Assembly (NCBI RefSeq): GCF_000802225.1
Contig: NZ_JTDI01000003.1
Location: 62,001 to 126,000, forward strand
From: Novosphingobium malaysiense
GTDB taxonomy: Bacteria; Pseudomonadota; Alphaproteobacteria; Sphingomonadales; Sphingomonadaceae
DNA: 64,000 bases
Direction: 5' to 3'
In this document: one piece after another, positions 24,818 to 33,446 of the stretch
Layout of the letters: each line of letters opens with the position of its first letter
Numbering within the stretch: the first letter of the stretch is position 1
Program-made: the position numbers and the translations under genes
The notes under the pieces: model-generated
Database searches by the model: none
What the model saw: the letters and a program-made list of their open reading frames with translations, nothing else
What the model was told of the DNA's origin: nothing

Positions 24818-25669
24818 ATGACAGACATTACCGTCGCCGCCCTGCAACTCGCTCTCGGTTCCAACGACGAAGGCGAGAACATCGCCGCTGTTTCCGCTCT
24901 GGTCGAGGAAGCGGCAGGCAAGGGCGCGCAAATCGTGCTTCCGCCCGAACTGTTTTCCGGCCCCTACTTCTGCAAGGTCGAGGAGGAGGAGCTTTTTTCG
25001 CTCGCCCGCCCGACAACAGAACACCCCTCGGTCCTGGCCATGCAGGCACTGGCCGAAAAGCTGGAAATCGCGATCCCCACCAGCTTCTTCGAGCGCGACG
25101 GACATCACTATTACAACACGCTCGCCATGATCGGCCCCGACGGTGCGATCATGGGCACCTACCGCAAGAGCCATATCCCCGACGGCCCCGGCTACGAGGA
25201 AAAGTACTACTTCCGCCCGGGCAACGACGGATTCAAGGTCTGGGACCTGTTCGGCAAGCGCATCGGCGTGGGCGTGTGCTGGGACCAGTGGTACCCCGAA
25301 TGCGCGCGCGTGATGGCGCTGATGGGGGCGGAACTGCTGTTCTATCCCACGGCCATCGGCTCCGAACCCTACGACGCAGACCTCGATACAAGCCGCATGT
25401 GGCGCCGCGCGATGATCGGCCACGCGGTATCCAACTGCATGCCGGTGATCGCGGCCAACCGCATCGGCGTGGAGCAGGGGCAGGCCTTCTACGGCCACTC
25501 GTTCATCACTGACGAATGGGGCGACTACCTCGCCGATTTCGGCAAGGAGGAGACCGGCGTCCTGACTGCGACCATCGACCTCGCCCGCGCCGCCAAGCAC
25601 CGCGCCGGCATGGGCTTCTTCCGCGATCGCCGCCCGCAGCTCTACACGCGCATCGCGCAGGACATCTGA
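24818..25669 (+). CDS. aguB: N-carbamoylputrescine amidase
   Basis: The 283-residue nitrilase-superfamily enzyme has the triad E44 (LPPELFSGPYFCK), K117 (YRKSHIPDGPGYEEKYYF) and C154 (GVGVCWDQWYPECARVM). The IPDGPGYEEKYYFRPG segment and YPTAIGSEP are diagnostic of N-carbamoylputrescine amidase, which makes putrescine, CO2 and ammonia in the agmatine route. No agmatine deiminase gene lies in this window. folK follows after 13 bases. Confidence 0.93.
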   Translation: MTDITVAALQLALGSNDEGENIAAVSALVEEAAGKGAQIVLPPELFSGPYFCKVEEEELFSLARPTTEHPSVLAMQALAEKLEIAIPTSFFERDGHHYYNTLAMIGPDGAIMGTYRKSHIPDGPGYEEKYYFRPGNDGFKVWDLFGKRIGVGVCWDQWYPECARVMALMGAELLFYPTAIGSEPYDADLDTSRMWRRAMIGHAVSNCMPVIAANRIGVEQGQAFYGHSFITDEWGDYLADFGKEETGVLTATIDLARAAKHRAGMGFFRDRRPQLYTRIAQDI

Positions 25670-25682
25670 GGCAAGACCGACC

Positions 25683-26192
25683 GTGGCCCGGCATCGCTAC
25701 CTGATCGCGCTGGGCTCCAACATGCCGCATGGCCGGTACGGGGCGCCGCGAGCGGTGATCGCCGCGGCGCTGCAGGCCCTCGACCGCGGCAAGTCGCGGG
25801 TCGTTTCGGCTTCCCGCGTGATCGAAACGCCGCCGCTCGGCCCGTCACGACGCCGCTATGCCAATGCCGTTGCCATGCTGCGCAGCAATCGCGAACCGGA
25901 CGAGATGCTGCACAAGCTGCAAAAGATCGAACGCAAATTCGGCCGCAGGCGCTGCGGCAGGGCATGGAGCTCGCGCGTGCTCGATCTCGATATCGTCCTG
26001 TGGAGCGGCGGCGCCTGGGCCAGCCATGGCGAGGAACCCAGCCTCGTCATACCGCACCCCCTGTTCCGCAAACGAACATTCGTACTGGGCCCCGCAGCGA
26101 CAATCGCGGGGGACTGGTGCGATCCGCTCAGCGGATTGACGATAAGACAGCTATCAGCCCGCTTGACCAAGCCCCGTCCGGCCCCTAGGTGA
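25683..26192 (+). CDS. folK: 2-amino-4-hydroxy-6-hydroxymethyldihydropteridine diphosphokinase
   Basis: The 169-residue HPPK transfers pyrophosphate from ATP to the pterin in folate synthesis. Motifs are YLIALGSNM at the start, RVIETPPLGPSRRRYANAV (pterin side) and CGRAWSSRVLDLDIVLW, corresponding to the R-x-LDLDI metal/ATP signature, then VIPHPLFRKRTFVLGP. The start is GTG 25683, 13 bases after the amidase stop, and no ATG fits. The tail is basic. tRNA-Lys follows after 25 bases. Confidence 0.93.
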   Translation: MARHRYLIALGSNMPHGRYGAPRAVIAAALQALDRGKSRVVSASRVIETPPLGPSRRRYANAVAMLRSNREPDEMLHKLQKIERKFGRRRCGRAWSSRVLDLDIVLWSGGAWASHGEEPSLVIPHPLFRKRTFVLGPAATIAGDWCDPLSGLTIRQLSARLTKPRPAPR

Positions 26193-26217
26193 CGCTTCCA
26201 CAGCCGTTTTCGGCAAG

Positions 26218-26293
26218 GGGCCCTTAGCTCAGTCGGTAGAGCAACTGACTTTTAATCAGTAGGTCGCTGGTTCGAACCCAGCAGGGCTCACCA
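26218..26293 (+). tRNA. tRNA-Lys, anticodon TTT
   Basis: A complete 76-base cloverleaf with encoded CCA. The acceptor stem is GGGCCCT with AGGGCTC (one G-T pair). The D arm is GCTC/GAGC. The anticodon arm is ACTGA-CTTTTAA-TCAGT with TTT at 26251-26253. The T arm is GCTGG-TTCGAAC-CCAGC, and the discriminator is A. Confidence 0.97.
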
Positions 26294-26426
26294 CCCCACA
26301 ATTGCTTCGTCCCGGGCGGTATCGCTGGCTTGAAGCTGCGCAGATGGGTGGTTCGTTCTAATTCTCGCCTTTGCCTATCACTCTTGCAGTCCATAGCGTG
26401 GTTTCCCGTGTGATACGGGAGAGAGC

Positions 26427-27404
26427 ATGAGCGCCGAATTGTCCGAAAGTCTCGACCACTTTTATCGCGGCGAGAGCGACGACCTGTACTGGACCGACAG
26501 TTCATGGTTTTCCTGGGCTATCCCTGAAAAGGACATCTGCGGTCTCGTCTGGACGCACTTTCGGCCCAACATGAACTGCCTGTGCGGCGGTCCGGCCATG
26601 TGGGATCTTTCCGGGCAGCATGTCTGGGAGTTTCCGTTCTTCGATTTCCAGACGATGCGCCGGCTGCCCGAAGGGCGCTACGCGGTGGATTACGACAAGT
26701 ACGATTTCACCACGCCATGGTCGCTCTCGGTCAAGATGATCGAGCCGCTGCAGACCTATCGCATATCGTACGATCGCGCCGGTTTCAGGCTCGATCTGGA
26801 ATTCAATGCGATTGCGCCGCCCAACATCATGAACAGGCCGAGCCCCGAACAGCTCAAGAGCGCCTTCAAGCTGCACTTCGAGCAGCCGGGGCGCATTCAT
26901 GGCTTTGTCGAACTCGAGGGGGAGCGCCATGAGGTGGACACGTTCTCCATCCGCGATGGCGGCCACGGACCGCGGTTCATGGAGATGAGCCCGCCCGGCG
27001 GATACGCCTGGTCCACGGCGGACGAGAAGACCGGTTTCCATGTCCTTGCGCCGGGATCGGGGGAGGGGCCGCAATCGAAGGTGATCGGCGGCTATATCCT
27101 GCGCGACGGCGTGCTGTCGCCCACTGTGGACGGGGCTCGCCGGGTACTTGAGCGCTCGGGGCCCAGGCCCGAGGTCATCGAGGTCAAGGCGACGGATGAA
27201 CTGGGGCGGGAACTGCATGCCATCGGGCGAGCGCAGGTGCCGGCCGAGTTCATGCTCTATCCCGACCGTGGGCAGTGGTGGACGCTTTTCAAGTGGGATT
27301 ACGAAGGGGCGAGTGGGGCTGTCGGCGAGGATCAGGAATACTACGGCATTCACGAGTTCCGCAAATGGCATCGCGCCGGACCCGAAGGATGGGCAAAGCG
27401 GTGA
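26427..27404 (+). CDS. Lipocalin/AttH-CrtC-like protein (DUF7064/DUF7065 type)
   Basis: The 325-residue, beta-rich protein starts ESLDHFYRGESDDLYWTDSSWFSWAIPEKDICG. It has many aromatic and glycine-rich strands, for example MWDLSGQHVWEFPFFDFQTMRRLPEGRY and FVELEGERHEVDTFSIRDGGHGPR. The layout resembles the double-lipocalin AttH/carotenoid hydratase (CrtC) fold seen in the DUF7064/7065 proteins of sphingomonads. No signal peptide. GGGAGAG precedes the ATG. It overlaps the next gene by 4 bases (GTGA). Binding or hydration of a hydrophobic ligand is a reasonable guess; the function is not established. Confidence 0.7.
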   Translation: MSAELSESLDHFYRGESDDLYWTDSSWFSWAIPEKDICGLVWTHFRPNMNCLCGGPAMWDLSGQHVWEFPFFDFQTMRRLPEGRYAVDYDKYDFTTPWSLSVKMIEPLQTYRISYDRAGFRLDLEFNAIAPPNIMNRPSPEQLKSAFKLHFEQPGRIHGFVELEGERHEVDTFSIRDGGHGPRFMEMSPPGGYAWSTADEKTGFHVLAPGSGEGPQSKVIGGYILRDGVLSPTVDGARRVLERSGPRPEVIEVKATDELGRELHAIGRAQVPAEFMLYPDRGQWWTLFKWDYEGASGAVGEDQEYYGIHEFRKWHRAGPEGWAKR

Positions 27405-28075
27405 CGGGGCGCATCCTGCTGCTCACCGGTTCCACCGGGGCCGGCAAGACGACGACCTGCAACCTGCTAGTCGACCAACTCGAGGGGTTCTGGCTGCACT
27501 TCGGGATTGATCTGTTTCTGGGCCGCGTGGTGGCGCGCAAGTTCGTTGACGGCGGTTGCTGCTCGCACCAGGGCGTGCACGGGGCCCCCGACGATCCGGC
27601 CGATCCGGAAGGGCCGTGGCACCTCGACATGGGCCGCTATGGCCTTGATGCCATCCGCAGCTTTCATCGCATGGCGGCGGCCGCGGTACGTGACGGGCAG
27701 AACCTGGTTATCGATCATATCGCCACCGTAGATCCGCCGATACTGCAGGACTGCGCGGAGGTTTTCGCCGGCCTGCCGGTCTATTTCGTCGGCTTGAAGC
27801 CGCCGCCCGAAGTCAGCCCGCGCCGGATCGACGCACGCCTGGAAAGCATCGTCGCCTCGCTGGGGCGCGACCACGCCGTGCGCAACAGCGAGGCGAAGAA
27901 GCGGGTGGCGCAGTCGCTCTACGCGCAGATATTTGCCCACGATACGTTCGACCTGGTGATCGATACCGCGCGCCACCCGCCCGAGGCGGTCGCCGCGCAG
28001 ATCATGGCGCAGATGCGTGACTGCCGGGGGCGCGCTTTCCCCGAACTTGCGCGGCGGTTCGCAGATCGGTCTTAG
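27401..28075 (+). CDS. Chloramphenicol phosphotransferase-like P-loop kinase
   Basis: The 224-residue protein starts VTGRILLLTGSTGAGKTTTCNLLVDQL, with a Walker A P-loop (GSTGAGKTT) at residues 9-17. It resembles the chloramphenicol 3-O-phosphotransferase family: a short kinase with GLDAIRSFHRMAAAAVRDGQNLVIDHIA, VYFVGLKPPPEV and a DTARHPPEAVA tail. GTG 27401 overlaps the upstream stop (GTGA), which suggests coupling; ATG 27389 is an in-frame alternative. Family members often phosphorylate small hydroxylated compounds. Here the partner gene suggests a catabolic or modification role, not necessarily resistance. Confidence 0.75.
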   Translation: MTGRILLLTGSTGAGKTTTCNLLVDQLEGFWLHFGIDLFLGRVVARKFVDGGCCSHQGVHGAPDDPADPEGPWHLDMGRYGLDAIRSFHRMAAAAVRDGQNLVIDHIATVDPPILQDCAEVFAGLPVYFVGLKPPPEVSPRRIDARLESIVASLGRDHAVRNSEAKKRVAQSLYAQIFAHDTFDLVIDTARHPPEAVAAQIMAQMRDCRGRAFPELARRFADRS

Positions 28076-28085
28076 GCACGAAAAA

Positions 28086-28111
28086 GGGGCCGTGCCCCCC
28101 GACACGGCCCC
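28086..28111 (-). terminator. Intrinsic terminator for the SDR gene (minus strand)
   Basis: GGGGCCGTG (28086-28094) and CACGGCCCC (28103-28111) form a perfect 9-base stem. On the minus strand it is followed by TTTTT, so it terminates the leftward SDR transcript. It may also stop the rightward kinase transcript, although no T run follows on that strand. Confidence 0.75.
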
Positions 28112-28138
28112 CCGCACTGGGTAATTTCCCCCCGGTGC

Positions 28139-28939
28139 TTATTTCGGCGGCATGCGTATCGCACCGTCGAGGCGGATGCACTGGCCATTGAAATAGGTGT
28201 TGCGCGAAAGCTCCATCACGAGGCTGGCGAACTCTTCCGGCTTGCCGAGGCGGCGCGGGAAGGGAACGGCCTTGCCCAGGCCCTCGAAGACTTCGGGAGC
28301 CATGTCCTTGACACGTAGCATCGGCGGCGTTGCGAACGTTCCCGGCATGATCGCGTTGACGCGGATGCCCAGGTCCATGAGGTCGCGAGCCATCGGCAGG
28401 ACCATGGCGTTCACAGCGCCCTTGCCGCCGCCATAGGCGACCTGGCCGATTTGACCGTCCTGCGCCGCGGCCGAAGAGGTCAGAATGATGCAGCCGCGTT
28501 CTCCGTCATCGTTCAGCGGCTCGGCATTGGCCATGCCCAGCGCCGCGATCGAGGCAATGCGGTAGGAGGCGGTGAAGATGCCCTCTGCCGACTTGGCGAT
28601 CTGCTCCGTCGCGGTGCGCTTGTAGCAGTTGTTCTTCTTGTCCCAGGAGACGGTCTTGCCGCCGCCGGCAACCACGGCGCAGTGCACGACAATGCGTTCT
28701 TGGCCGTGGGCCTCGCGCGCCTTGGCGAAACCGGCTTCGACGCTTTCCTCGTCCAGGATGTTCACGTTGCAGAACACACCGCCGATTTCCTTTGCGAATT
28801 CCTCGCCGGCTTCCTCGCTGATGTCGAAGATGGCGACTTTCACCCCGGCGTCGGCAAGCGCTTTGGCGCTGGCACGGCCGAGGCCCGAGGCACCGCCGGT
28901 GACGATTGCGGCGATGGTGTTGTCGATTTTCACTGGCAA
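28139..28939 (-). CDS. Short-chain dehydrogenase/reductase (3-hydroxyacyl-CoA dehydrogenase-like)
   Basis: The 266-residue SDR has the nucleotide motif VTGGASGLGRASAKAL (TGxxxGxG), DI at the end of strand 2 as in NAD-preferring members, catalytic Ser in ILTSSAAAQDGQIG, and YxxxK in VAYGGGKGAVNAM. PGTFATPPML and FNGQCIRLDG match the type II 3-hydroxyacyl-CoA dehydrogenase (HSD17B10) subgroup, which oxidises branched acyl-CoA or steroid alcohols. It is divergent from the MaoC-like gene across a region with a 15-base palindrome. It ends at a good intrinsic terminator. Confidence 0.9.
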   Translation of the reverse strand: MPVKIDNTIAAIVTGGASGLGRASAKALADAGVKVAIFDISEEAGEEFAKEIGGVFCNVNILDEESVEAGFAKAREAHGQERIVVHCAVVAGGGKTVSWDKKNNCYKRTATEQIAKSAEGIFTASYRIASIAALGMANAEPLNDDGERGCIILTSSAAAQDGQIGQVAYGGGKGAVNAMVLPMARDLMDLGIRVNAIMPGTFATPPMLRVKDMAPEVFEGLGKAVPFPRRLGKPEEFASLVMELSRNTYFNGQCIRLDGAIRMPPK

Positions 28940-29012
28940 ATCTCCCGGATGAGGCGAATCGAATTGGGGGCTTGGCTAGCCCAATCGGCACGCCAATGTC
29001 GAAACGCGGATG

Positions 29013-29027
29013 CTTGCACAGTGCAAG
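29013..29027. promoter_or_regulatory. 15-base perfect palindrome, candidate operator
   Basis: CTTGCAC-A-GTGCAAG lies between the divergent SDR (start 28939) and MaoC-like gene (start 29210). A single half-site CTTGCAC recurs at 29080-29086. A dimeric regulator controlling the catabolic unit is a plausible reading. Confidence 0.4.
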
Positions 29028-29209
29028 TATCGCCCGAGCGACAGCCTTGGTGCGCCGCTGTTCCGAGACGGCAATCGCGCTTGCACCGATTGACGATGAG
29101 CTTGCGCCTACGGGCAGGCAAGCCTTGGATGCTGCGCCGAAACAGCACAGCATTGCTAGGACACACATAGGGCGCGCTTTTAATGTCGCGCCGCGAATTG
29201 GAGAGAACC

Positions 29210-30388
29210 ATGGCCGAAGGTGACGTGACTCTGGATACCAGCGATGTCGACAAGTGGGTCGGCAAGCCGATTATCTTCGCGGAGTTCTGGGATCCGTGCA
29301 ACGCGACCGACATCCGACGCTGGGTCCAGGCGATGGACTACGCCAACCCGCTGCACTGGGACGAGAATTTCGCGCGCAACTCGAAGTTCGGCGGCATCGT
29401 CGCGCCGCAGAGCTTCACGGTCGCCATGGACTACGGCCACGGCTGCCACCCTTCGTGCGTGGGCAAGATCCCCGGTTCGCACCTGATCTTCGCGGGTGAG
29501 GAATGGTGGTTCTACGGCACGCCCGTCCGTCCCGGCGACAAGCTGACGCAGGAGCGCTCCTTCGCCGGTTACAAGTTGACCGACACGGCTTTCGCCGGCC
29601 CCACCATGTTTGCGGACGGCGATACCGTGCACCGCAACCAGCACGGTTCGCTCGTCGCCAAGGAGCGCGCGACCTCGATCCGCTACCTTGTCGACGAGGC
29701 GGCCAAGCGGAAGGTCTACGACAAGGAGAACCGTCCGCCCAAGCTCTGGACCAAGGAAGAACTGGACGAAGTCGCCAAGCTGCGCCTCGAATGGATCAAG
29801 TCGGGCCGCGACGGCATCTCGCCGCGCTTCGGCGACGTGCAGGTGGGCGACAAGCTGCCGCGCCGCGTGATCGGCCCGCACAGCCGCGTGACTTTCGCGC
29901 TGGAATGCCGTGCCCACCGTCAGAATATCTGGGGCACCTGGCGCTGGAACGTGCCTGAAGGCGTCCACGATCCGGCGACCGAGGATGCCGGGTTCGGCGA
30001 GGACATGACCTACGACTTCGAGGCCCGCAAAATCGACCCGCGCCACGGCGACGGCTTGTTCCATGGCCCTTCTTCCGGCCACATCAATGCCGAGAAGGGC
30101 GAGAAGGTCGGCATGGGCGGCGTCTATGGCTACGGCTCGTCGATGAACGCCTGGCACGTCGATACCATCGCCTACTGGGCCGGCCACGACGGCTATATCT
30201 GGCATTCCAAGACGCAGTTCCGCAGCCCCGCGTTCGAGGGCGATGTCACCTACGTCGATTGCGAAGTGATCGACAAGAAGGAGACCTCGGAATTCGGCAT
30301 GCCGGTGGTTGTCGTCCAGTCGAAGATGACGACGCAGGACGGCTCGACGATCCTCAAGGGCACGGCGACGGTTTCGCTGCCGGTCTGA
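29210..30388 (+). CDS. MaoC-like / FAS1-type dehydratase, double hotdog
   Basis: The 392-residue protein appears to contain two hotdog domains. The first (about residues 15-170) includes AMDYANPLHWDENFARNSKFGGIVAPQSF, the typical N-terminal FAS1-like dehydratase pattern of (R)-hydratases. The second (from about 220) includes GDKLPRRVIGPHSRVTFALECRAHRQNIWG and HVDTIAYWAGHDGYIWHSKTQFRSPAFEGDVTY. These enzymes hydrate enoyl-CoA or steroid side-chain CoA esters. ATG 29210 follows GGAGAGAACC. It heads a unit with a SnoaL-like and a PPOX-type gene. Confidence 0.8.
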   Translation: MAEGDVTLDTSDVDKWVGKPIIFAEFWDPCNATDIRRWVQAMDYANPLHWDENFARNSKFGGIVAPQSFTVAMDYGHGCHPSCVGKIPGSHLIFAGEEWWFYGTPVRPGDKLTQERSFAGYKLTDTAFAGPTMFADGDTVHRNQHGSLVAKERATSIRYLVDEAAKRKVYDKENRPPKLWTKEELDEVAKLRLEWIKSGRDGISPRFGDVQVGDKLPRRVIGPHSRVTFALECRAHRQNIWGTWRWNVPEGVHDPATEDAGFGEDMTYDFEARKIDPRHGDGLFHGPSSGHINAEKGEKVGMGGVYGYGSSMNAWHVDTIAYWAGHDGYIWHSKTQFRSPAFEGDVTYVDCEVIDKKETSEFGMPVVVVQSKMTTQDGSTILKGTATVSLPV

Positions 30389-30463
30389 CAGTGCGCGAAA
30401 GGCGGGGCCTGATGCCTCGCCGTTCCACCGCACCTCGCCACGCCAATGCGAAAGGGAGAGCGC

Positions 30464-30970
30464 ATGGCCGACCGCGAAGACATTATCGAAGTGCTGAACC
30501 TCTACGGGTTCGCCATGGACACCCGCCGCTGGGACCTGTTCGACCGGGTTTTCACGGCCGATTGCGATGTCGACTACGGTCCGACGTCGAGCTGGCAGGA
30601 CCGCGAGCAGTTCAAGACCGACTTCGGCACCTTTCACGAGCTGTTCGACGCGACCCAGCACGTGATGACCAATCATCTGGTGCAGGTGGACGGCGATACG
30701 GCTGCGGCCCATACCTATGGGAGTTGGCGGCTGATCCGCCACGCGGCCGGCGATCCGCCCGTCTGGGACGGCACCGGATACTATGACGATCAGCTTGTGC
30801 GGACCCCGGAAGGCTGGCGAGTCGCGAAGCGGACCTGCCGAGTCGTTTTCTGGACGGGCAACCCCAGGGTGCAGACGCCGATGGAGGACATGGTCTTCCA
30901 GCTTGACCTCGTGGCGCTTCACACGGAAGCTCGGGAAGACCGTCTCGAATTTCTGAAAGCGATCACCTGA
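30464..30970 (+). CDS. SnoaL/NTF2-like protein
   Basis: The 168-residue SnoaL-like protein has MADREDIIEVLNLYGFAMDTRRWDLFDRVFTADCDVDY, the standard opening of the family, then TQHVMTNHLVQVDGDTAAAHTYGSW and a GYYDDQLVRTPEGWRVAKRTCRVVF closing strand. AGGGAGAG lies upstream of ATG 30464; an in-frame ATG at 30446 is less well placed. Its stop overlaps the next start (TGATG), so it is coupled to the PPOX-type gene. Some members dehydrate or isomerise small ring compounds; no substrate is known here. Confidence 0.85.
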   Translation: MADREDIIEVLNLYGFAMDTRRWDLFDRVFTADCDVDYGPTSSWQDREQFKTDFGTFHELFDATQHVMTNHLVQVDGDTAAAHTYGSWRLIRHAAGDPPVWDGTGYYDDQLVRTPEGWRVAKRTCRVVFWTGNPRVQTPMEDMVFQLDLVALHTEAREDRLEFLKAIT

Positions 30971-31437
30971 TGACCAAGCAACGCGACGCGATCCGCATGT
31001 CCGATGACGAGATCGCCGCGTTCCTTGAAGAGCAGCAGAACCTGCAGGTCGCGACAATCGGCAAGGACGGGGCGCCGCACCTCACAACCGTCTGGTTCGT
31101 GGTGCACGATGGTCACATACTGTTCGAGACTTACGGCAAGTCGCAGAAGATCGTGAACCTCAAGCGCGACCCGCGCCTCGCCGTGCTGGCGGAGGACGGC
31201 AAAACCTACGATACCCTGCGCGGCGTCTCCATCAACGGGACTGCGGAAATCATCGTGGACCAGCCACGCCGTACCGATCTCATGGAGATTCTGCTGGGCC
31301 ATCACTTTCCCAACGTAACCGCCTCGGAGCTGCGTCTGATGAGCCAGCGCATGGCGGAAAAGCGAGTGGTCGTTTCTGTCACTCCCGTGAAGGTCGTCTC
31401 CTGGGATCACACGAAGCTGGCCGGCAAGGGACCGTGA
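30970..31437 (+). CDS. PPOX-class / F420-type flavoprotein (pyridoxamine oxidase-like)
   Basis: The 155-residue split-barrel protein has MSDDEIAAFLEEQQNLQVATIGKDGAPHLTTVWFVVHDGHILFETYGKSQKIVNLKRDPRLAVL, the core of PPOX-type proteins that bind FMN, F420 or heme. YDTLRGVSINGTAEI follows, then a C-terminal KVVSWDHTKLAGK. It is similar to the F420-dependent subgroup known from actinobacteria, but the cofactor in a sphingomonad is uncertain. The start codon overlaps the SnoaL-like stop by one base. Confidence 0.85.
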   Translation: MTKQRDAIRMSDDEIAAFLEEQQNLQVATIGKDGAPHLTTVWFVVHDGHILFETYGKSQKIVNLKRDPRLAVLAEDGKTYDTLRGVSINGTAEIIVDQPRRTDLMEILLGHHFPNVTASELRLMSQRMAEKRVVVSVTPVKVVSWDHTKLAGKGP

Positions 31438-31497
31438 GGCACAGTCCCTGACATAAGCGCAACGCCCTATTAACCGACGCCGTGGCAAAAGTTGGTG

Positions 31498-33273
31498 ATG
31501 GTCGCCAAAAATGCCGGCATTGCCGACGCGCTGGAAAAGCGTTGCGACAATGCCATCACTGCTGTCGGAGGGTACTTCCTGCTCGCATGCGGGACGATCC
31601 TGCTCACCAGCAATGGACGCAATCATGCGACGATGTGGCCCGCCGATGCGCTGATCCTTGCACTTCTGTTACTGAATACCCGCGCCAATTGGCCCGCCAT
31701 TCTGGCTGCCGGATGGGCGGCGAATCTCATGGCCAATGCGCTGGCACGCGGATGGGATCCGGGCCTGATTTTCTACGGCGGCATCAACATGGGGCAGACG
31801 CTGCTGGCCGCGCTGTTCATCTGCCGCAAGGGGCGACCACAAAACGTGCTCGCGGACAGCGCCACCGCGGTCCGTTTCGTCCTCTATGCGGGGATCGTGG
31901 CGCCCGCTCTCGGTGCATTGGCCGGATCGCTGGTCACGGCCTTGATCTTTGCCCAGCCCTTCGGAACCTCCTTCGTGCGCTGGTATGTCAGCAACGCCCT
32001 GGGGTTGCTGATCCTGACGCCGTTCCTGATGTCCTTGTTCGACGGCAGTTTCGTGCAGTACTTCAAGGAGCCCGTAAGGGCCGACCGCAAGGAAGTCGTT
32101 GGCCTGCACGTGCTGCATGTCGCCGTTACTGGCGCCGTGTTCGCTCAGAACATCGCGCCGACGCTGTTTCTGCCGGTGTCGACCGCGATGGCGCTGTCGT
32201 TTCGGCTGGGGCGCCTCGGAGCCATCCTCGGCACTCTGGCCATCGCCGTGATCGGCAGTCTGGCGACGTACCTGGGCCATGGACCGATCTCGCTCGTGCA
32301 CTCGGGTGTCGATATCCAGGAATTCGTTTTGCAGTTCTACCTTGGCGTGATCCTCGCCACTACGCTGCCGGTCGCCGCGACGGTTTCCTCGCGCGCCCGG
32401 GCACTGCAGGATCTTACCGAGCGCGAAGAGGCCCTGCGCCTGATGATGGCCCACTCCTCTGACGGTATCGTCAGCTTCGACATGTCGGGTAAATGTCGCT
32501 GGGCAGATGGCCCGCTCGAGGCCTATCTCGGCGTGGAGCCCGGGGCGTTGGTCGGGCGCACGCTCGACGCGCTGTCGCTGCGCGCGCCGGCGCTCGCAGC
32601 GCGATTGCTGGAATGCGGCGCGGGCGGCGGCGAAGGTTCATCGTCTATTGAATTCTGTCCCATATTGCGTCCCCACCTGACGCTTGAGGCTTCGTTTGCC
32701 ACCATGCGGCAAGATGGCAAGCCGGTCGGCACGGTCGTGACCTTGAGCGACGTGACGGGGCGCAAGGCTCGGGAAATTGCGACACGCTCGAAGGCGCAAG
32801 TCGACGATCTTACCGGTCTGCTCAATCGCTCCGGGTTCCAGAAGCGTTTGCGCGATGCCCTCGCGGACGAGCGGCGCACGGTCACGCTTGCCTTGGTCGA
32901 CGTGGACAGCTTCGCTTCCATCAACGACAATTACGGCCATGGCGTGGGCGATGCCGTTCTCTGGGAGATTGCCCGACGTTTGAAAGCCAGTACCCGGACC
33001 GACGACGTGCTCGCCCGCCTCGGCGGCGACAGGTTCGCCGTCCTTCTGGGATGCGATCTGGAAACCGGATTGAAGGTCTGCGAGCGCATGGTCGAGACGG
33101 TACGCGAAAGTCCGGTGGTCAACGATGGGGCCGTGTCGGTACTGGCTTCGGTCCGGTGCGGTCTGGCTCAACATGCCCGTGACATGCGGCGTGAAGAAAT
33201 TTTCGATGCTGCCGCGGCGGCGCTCGAGGATCTCAAACGCCGCGGGCGCAACGGTGTCGCCGTGGCGGCCTAG
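31498..33273 (+). CDS. MASE1-PAS-GGDEF membrane protein with degenerate active site
   Basis: The 591-residue protein has an N-terminal MASE1-type membrane domain (about residues 15-300, several hydrophobic segments with PADALILALLLLN and NALGLLILTPFL). A PAS-like domain follows (MMAHSSDGIVSFDMSGKCRW), then a GGDEF domain (DDLTGLLNRSGF, VDVDSFASINDNYGHGVGDAVL). The active-site motif is GGDRF at 509-513 instead of GGDEF, so the conserved Glu is lost and cyclase activity is doubtful. The inhibitory site RxxD is intact at R500-D503, exactly five residues before it, so the domain may bind c-di-GMP as a receptor. The start is ATG 31498. Confidence 0.88.
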   Translation: MVAKNAGIADALEKRCDNAITAVGGYFLLACGTILLTSNGRNHATMWPADALILALLLLNTRANWPAILAAGWAANLMANALARGWDPGLIFYGGINMGQTLLAALFICRKGRPQNVLADSATAVRFVLYAGIVAPALGALAGSLVTALIFAQPFGTSFVRWYVSNALGLLILTPFLMSLFDGSFVQYFKEPVRADRKEVVGLHVLHVAVTGAVFAQNIAPTLFLPVSTAMALSFRLGRLGAILGTLAIAVIGSLATYLGHGPISLVHSGVDIQEFVLQFYLGVILATTLPVAATVSSRARALQDLTEREEALRLMMAHSSDGIVSFDMSGKCRWADGPLEAYLGVEPGALVGRTLDALSLRAPALAARLLECGAGGGEGSSSIEFCPILRPHLTLEASFATMRQDGKPVGTVVTLSDVTGRKAREIATRSKAQVDDLTGLLNRSGFQKRLRDALADERRTVTLALVDVDSFASINDNYGHGVGDAVLWEIARRLKASTRTDDVLARLGGDRFAVLLGCDLETGLKVCERMVETVRESPVVNDGAVSVLASVRCGLAQHARDMRREEIFDAAAAALEDLKRRGRNGVAVAA

Positions 33274-33284
33274 GTCAGGCCGCC
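33264..33284 (+). terminator. Stem-loop overlapping the stop codon of the GGDEF gene
   Basis: GGCGGCCT (33264-33271) pairs with AGGCCGCC (33277-33284) around a 5-base loop, followed by TCTGTC. The stop codon lies in the stem. The T run is weak, so termination is likely but not certain. Confidence 0.45.
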
Positions 33285-33446
33285 TCTGTCATCGCGGCGC
33301 CTGATCGCGGAATTGCGTGGCGCTCAGTCTGTACGAGCTGGCAAGTACCGGAGAGCCTGAAGCGGGCCGATCCGGATTGCCCCCATCGCTGAAACGTCCG
33401 ATCGCTGGCGGGCGGGGTTGTGCCCCGCATGTGGCGGGAGAGGACC

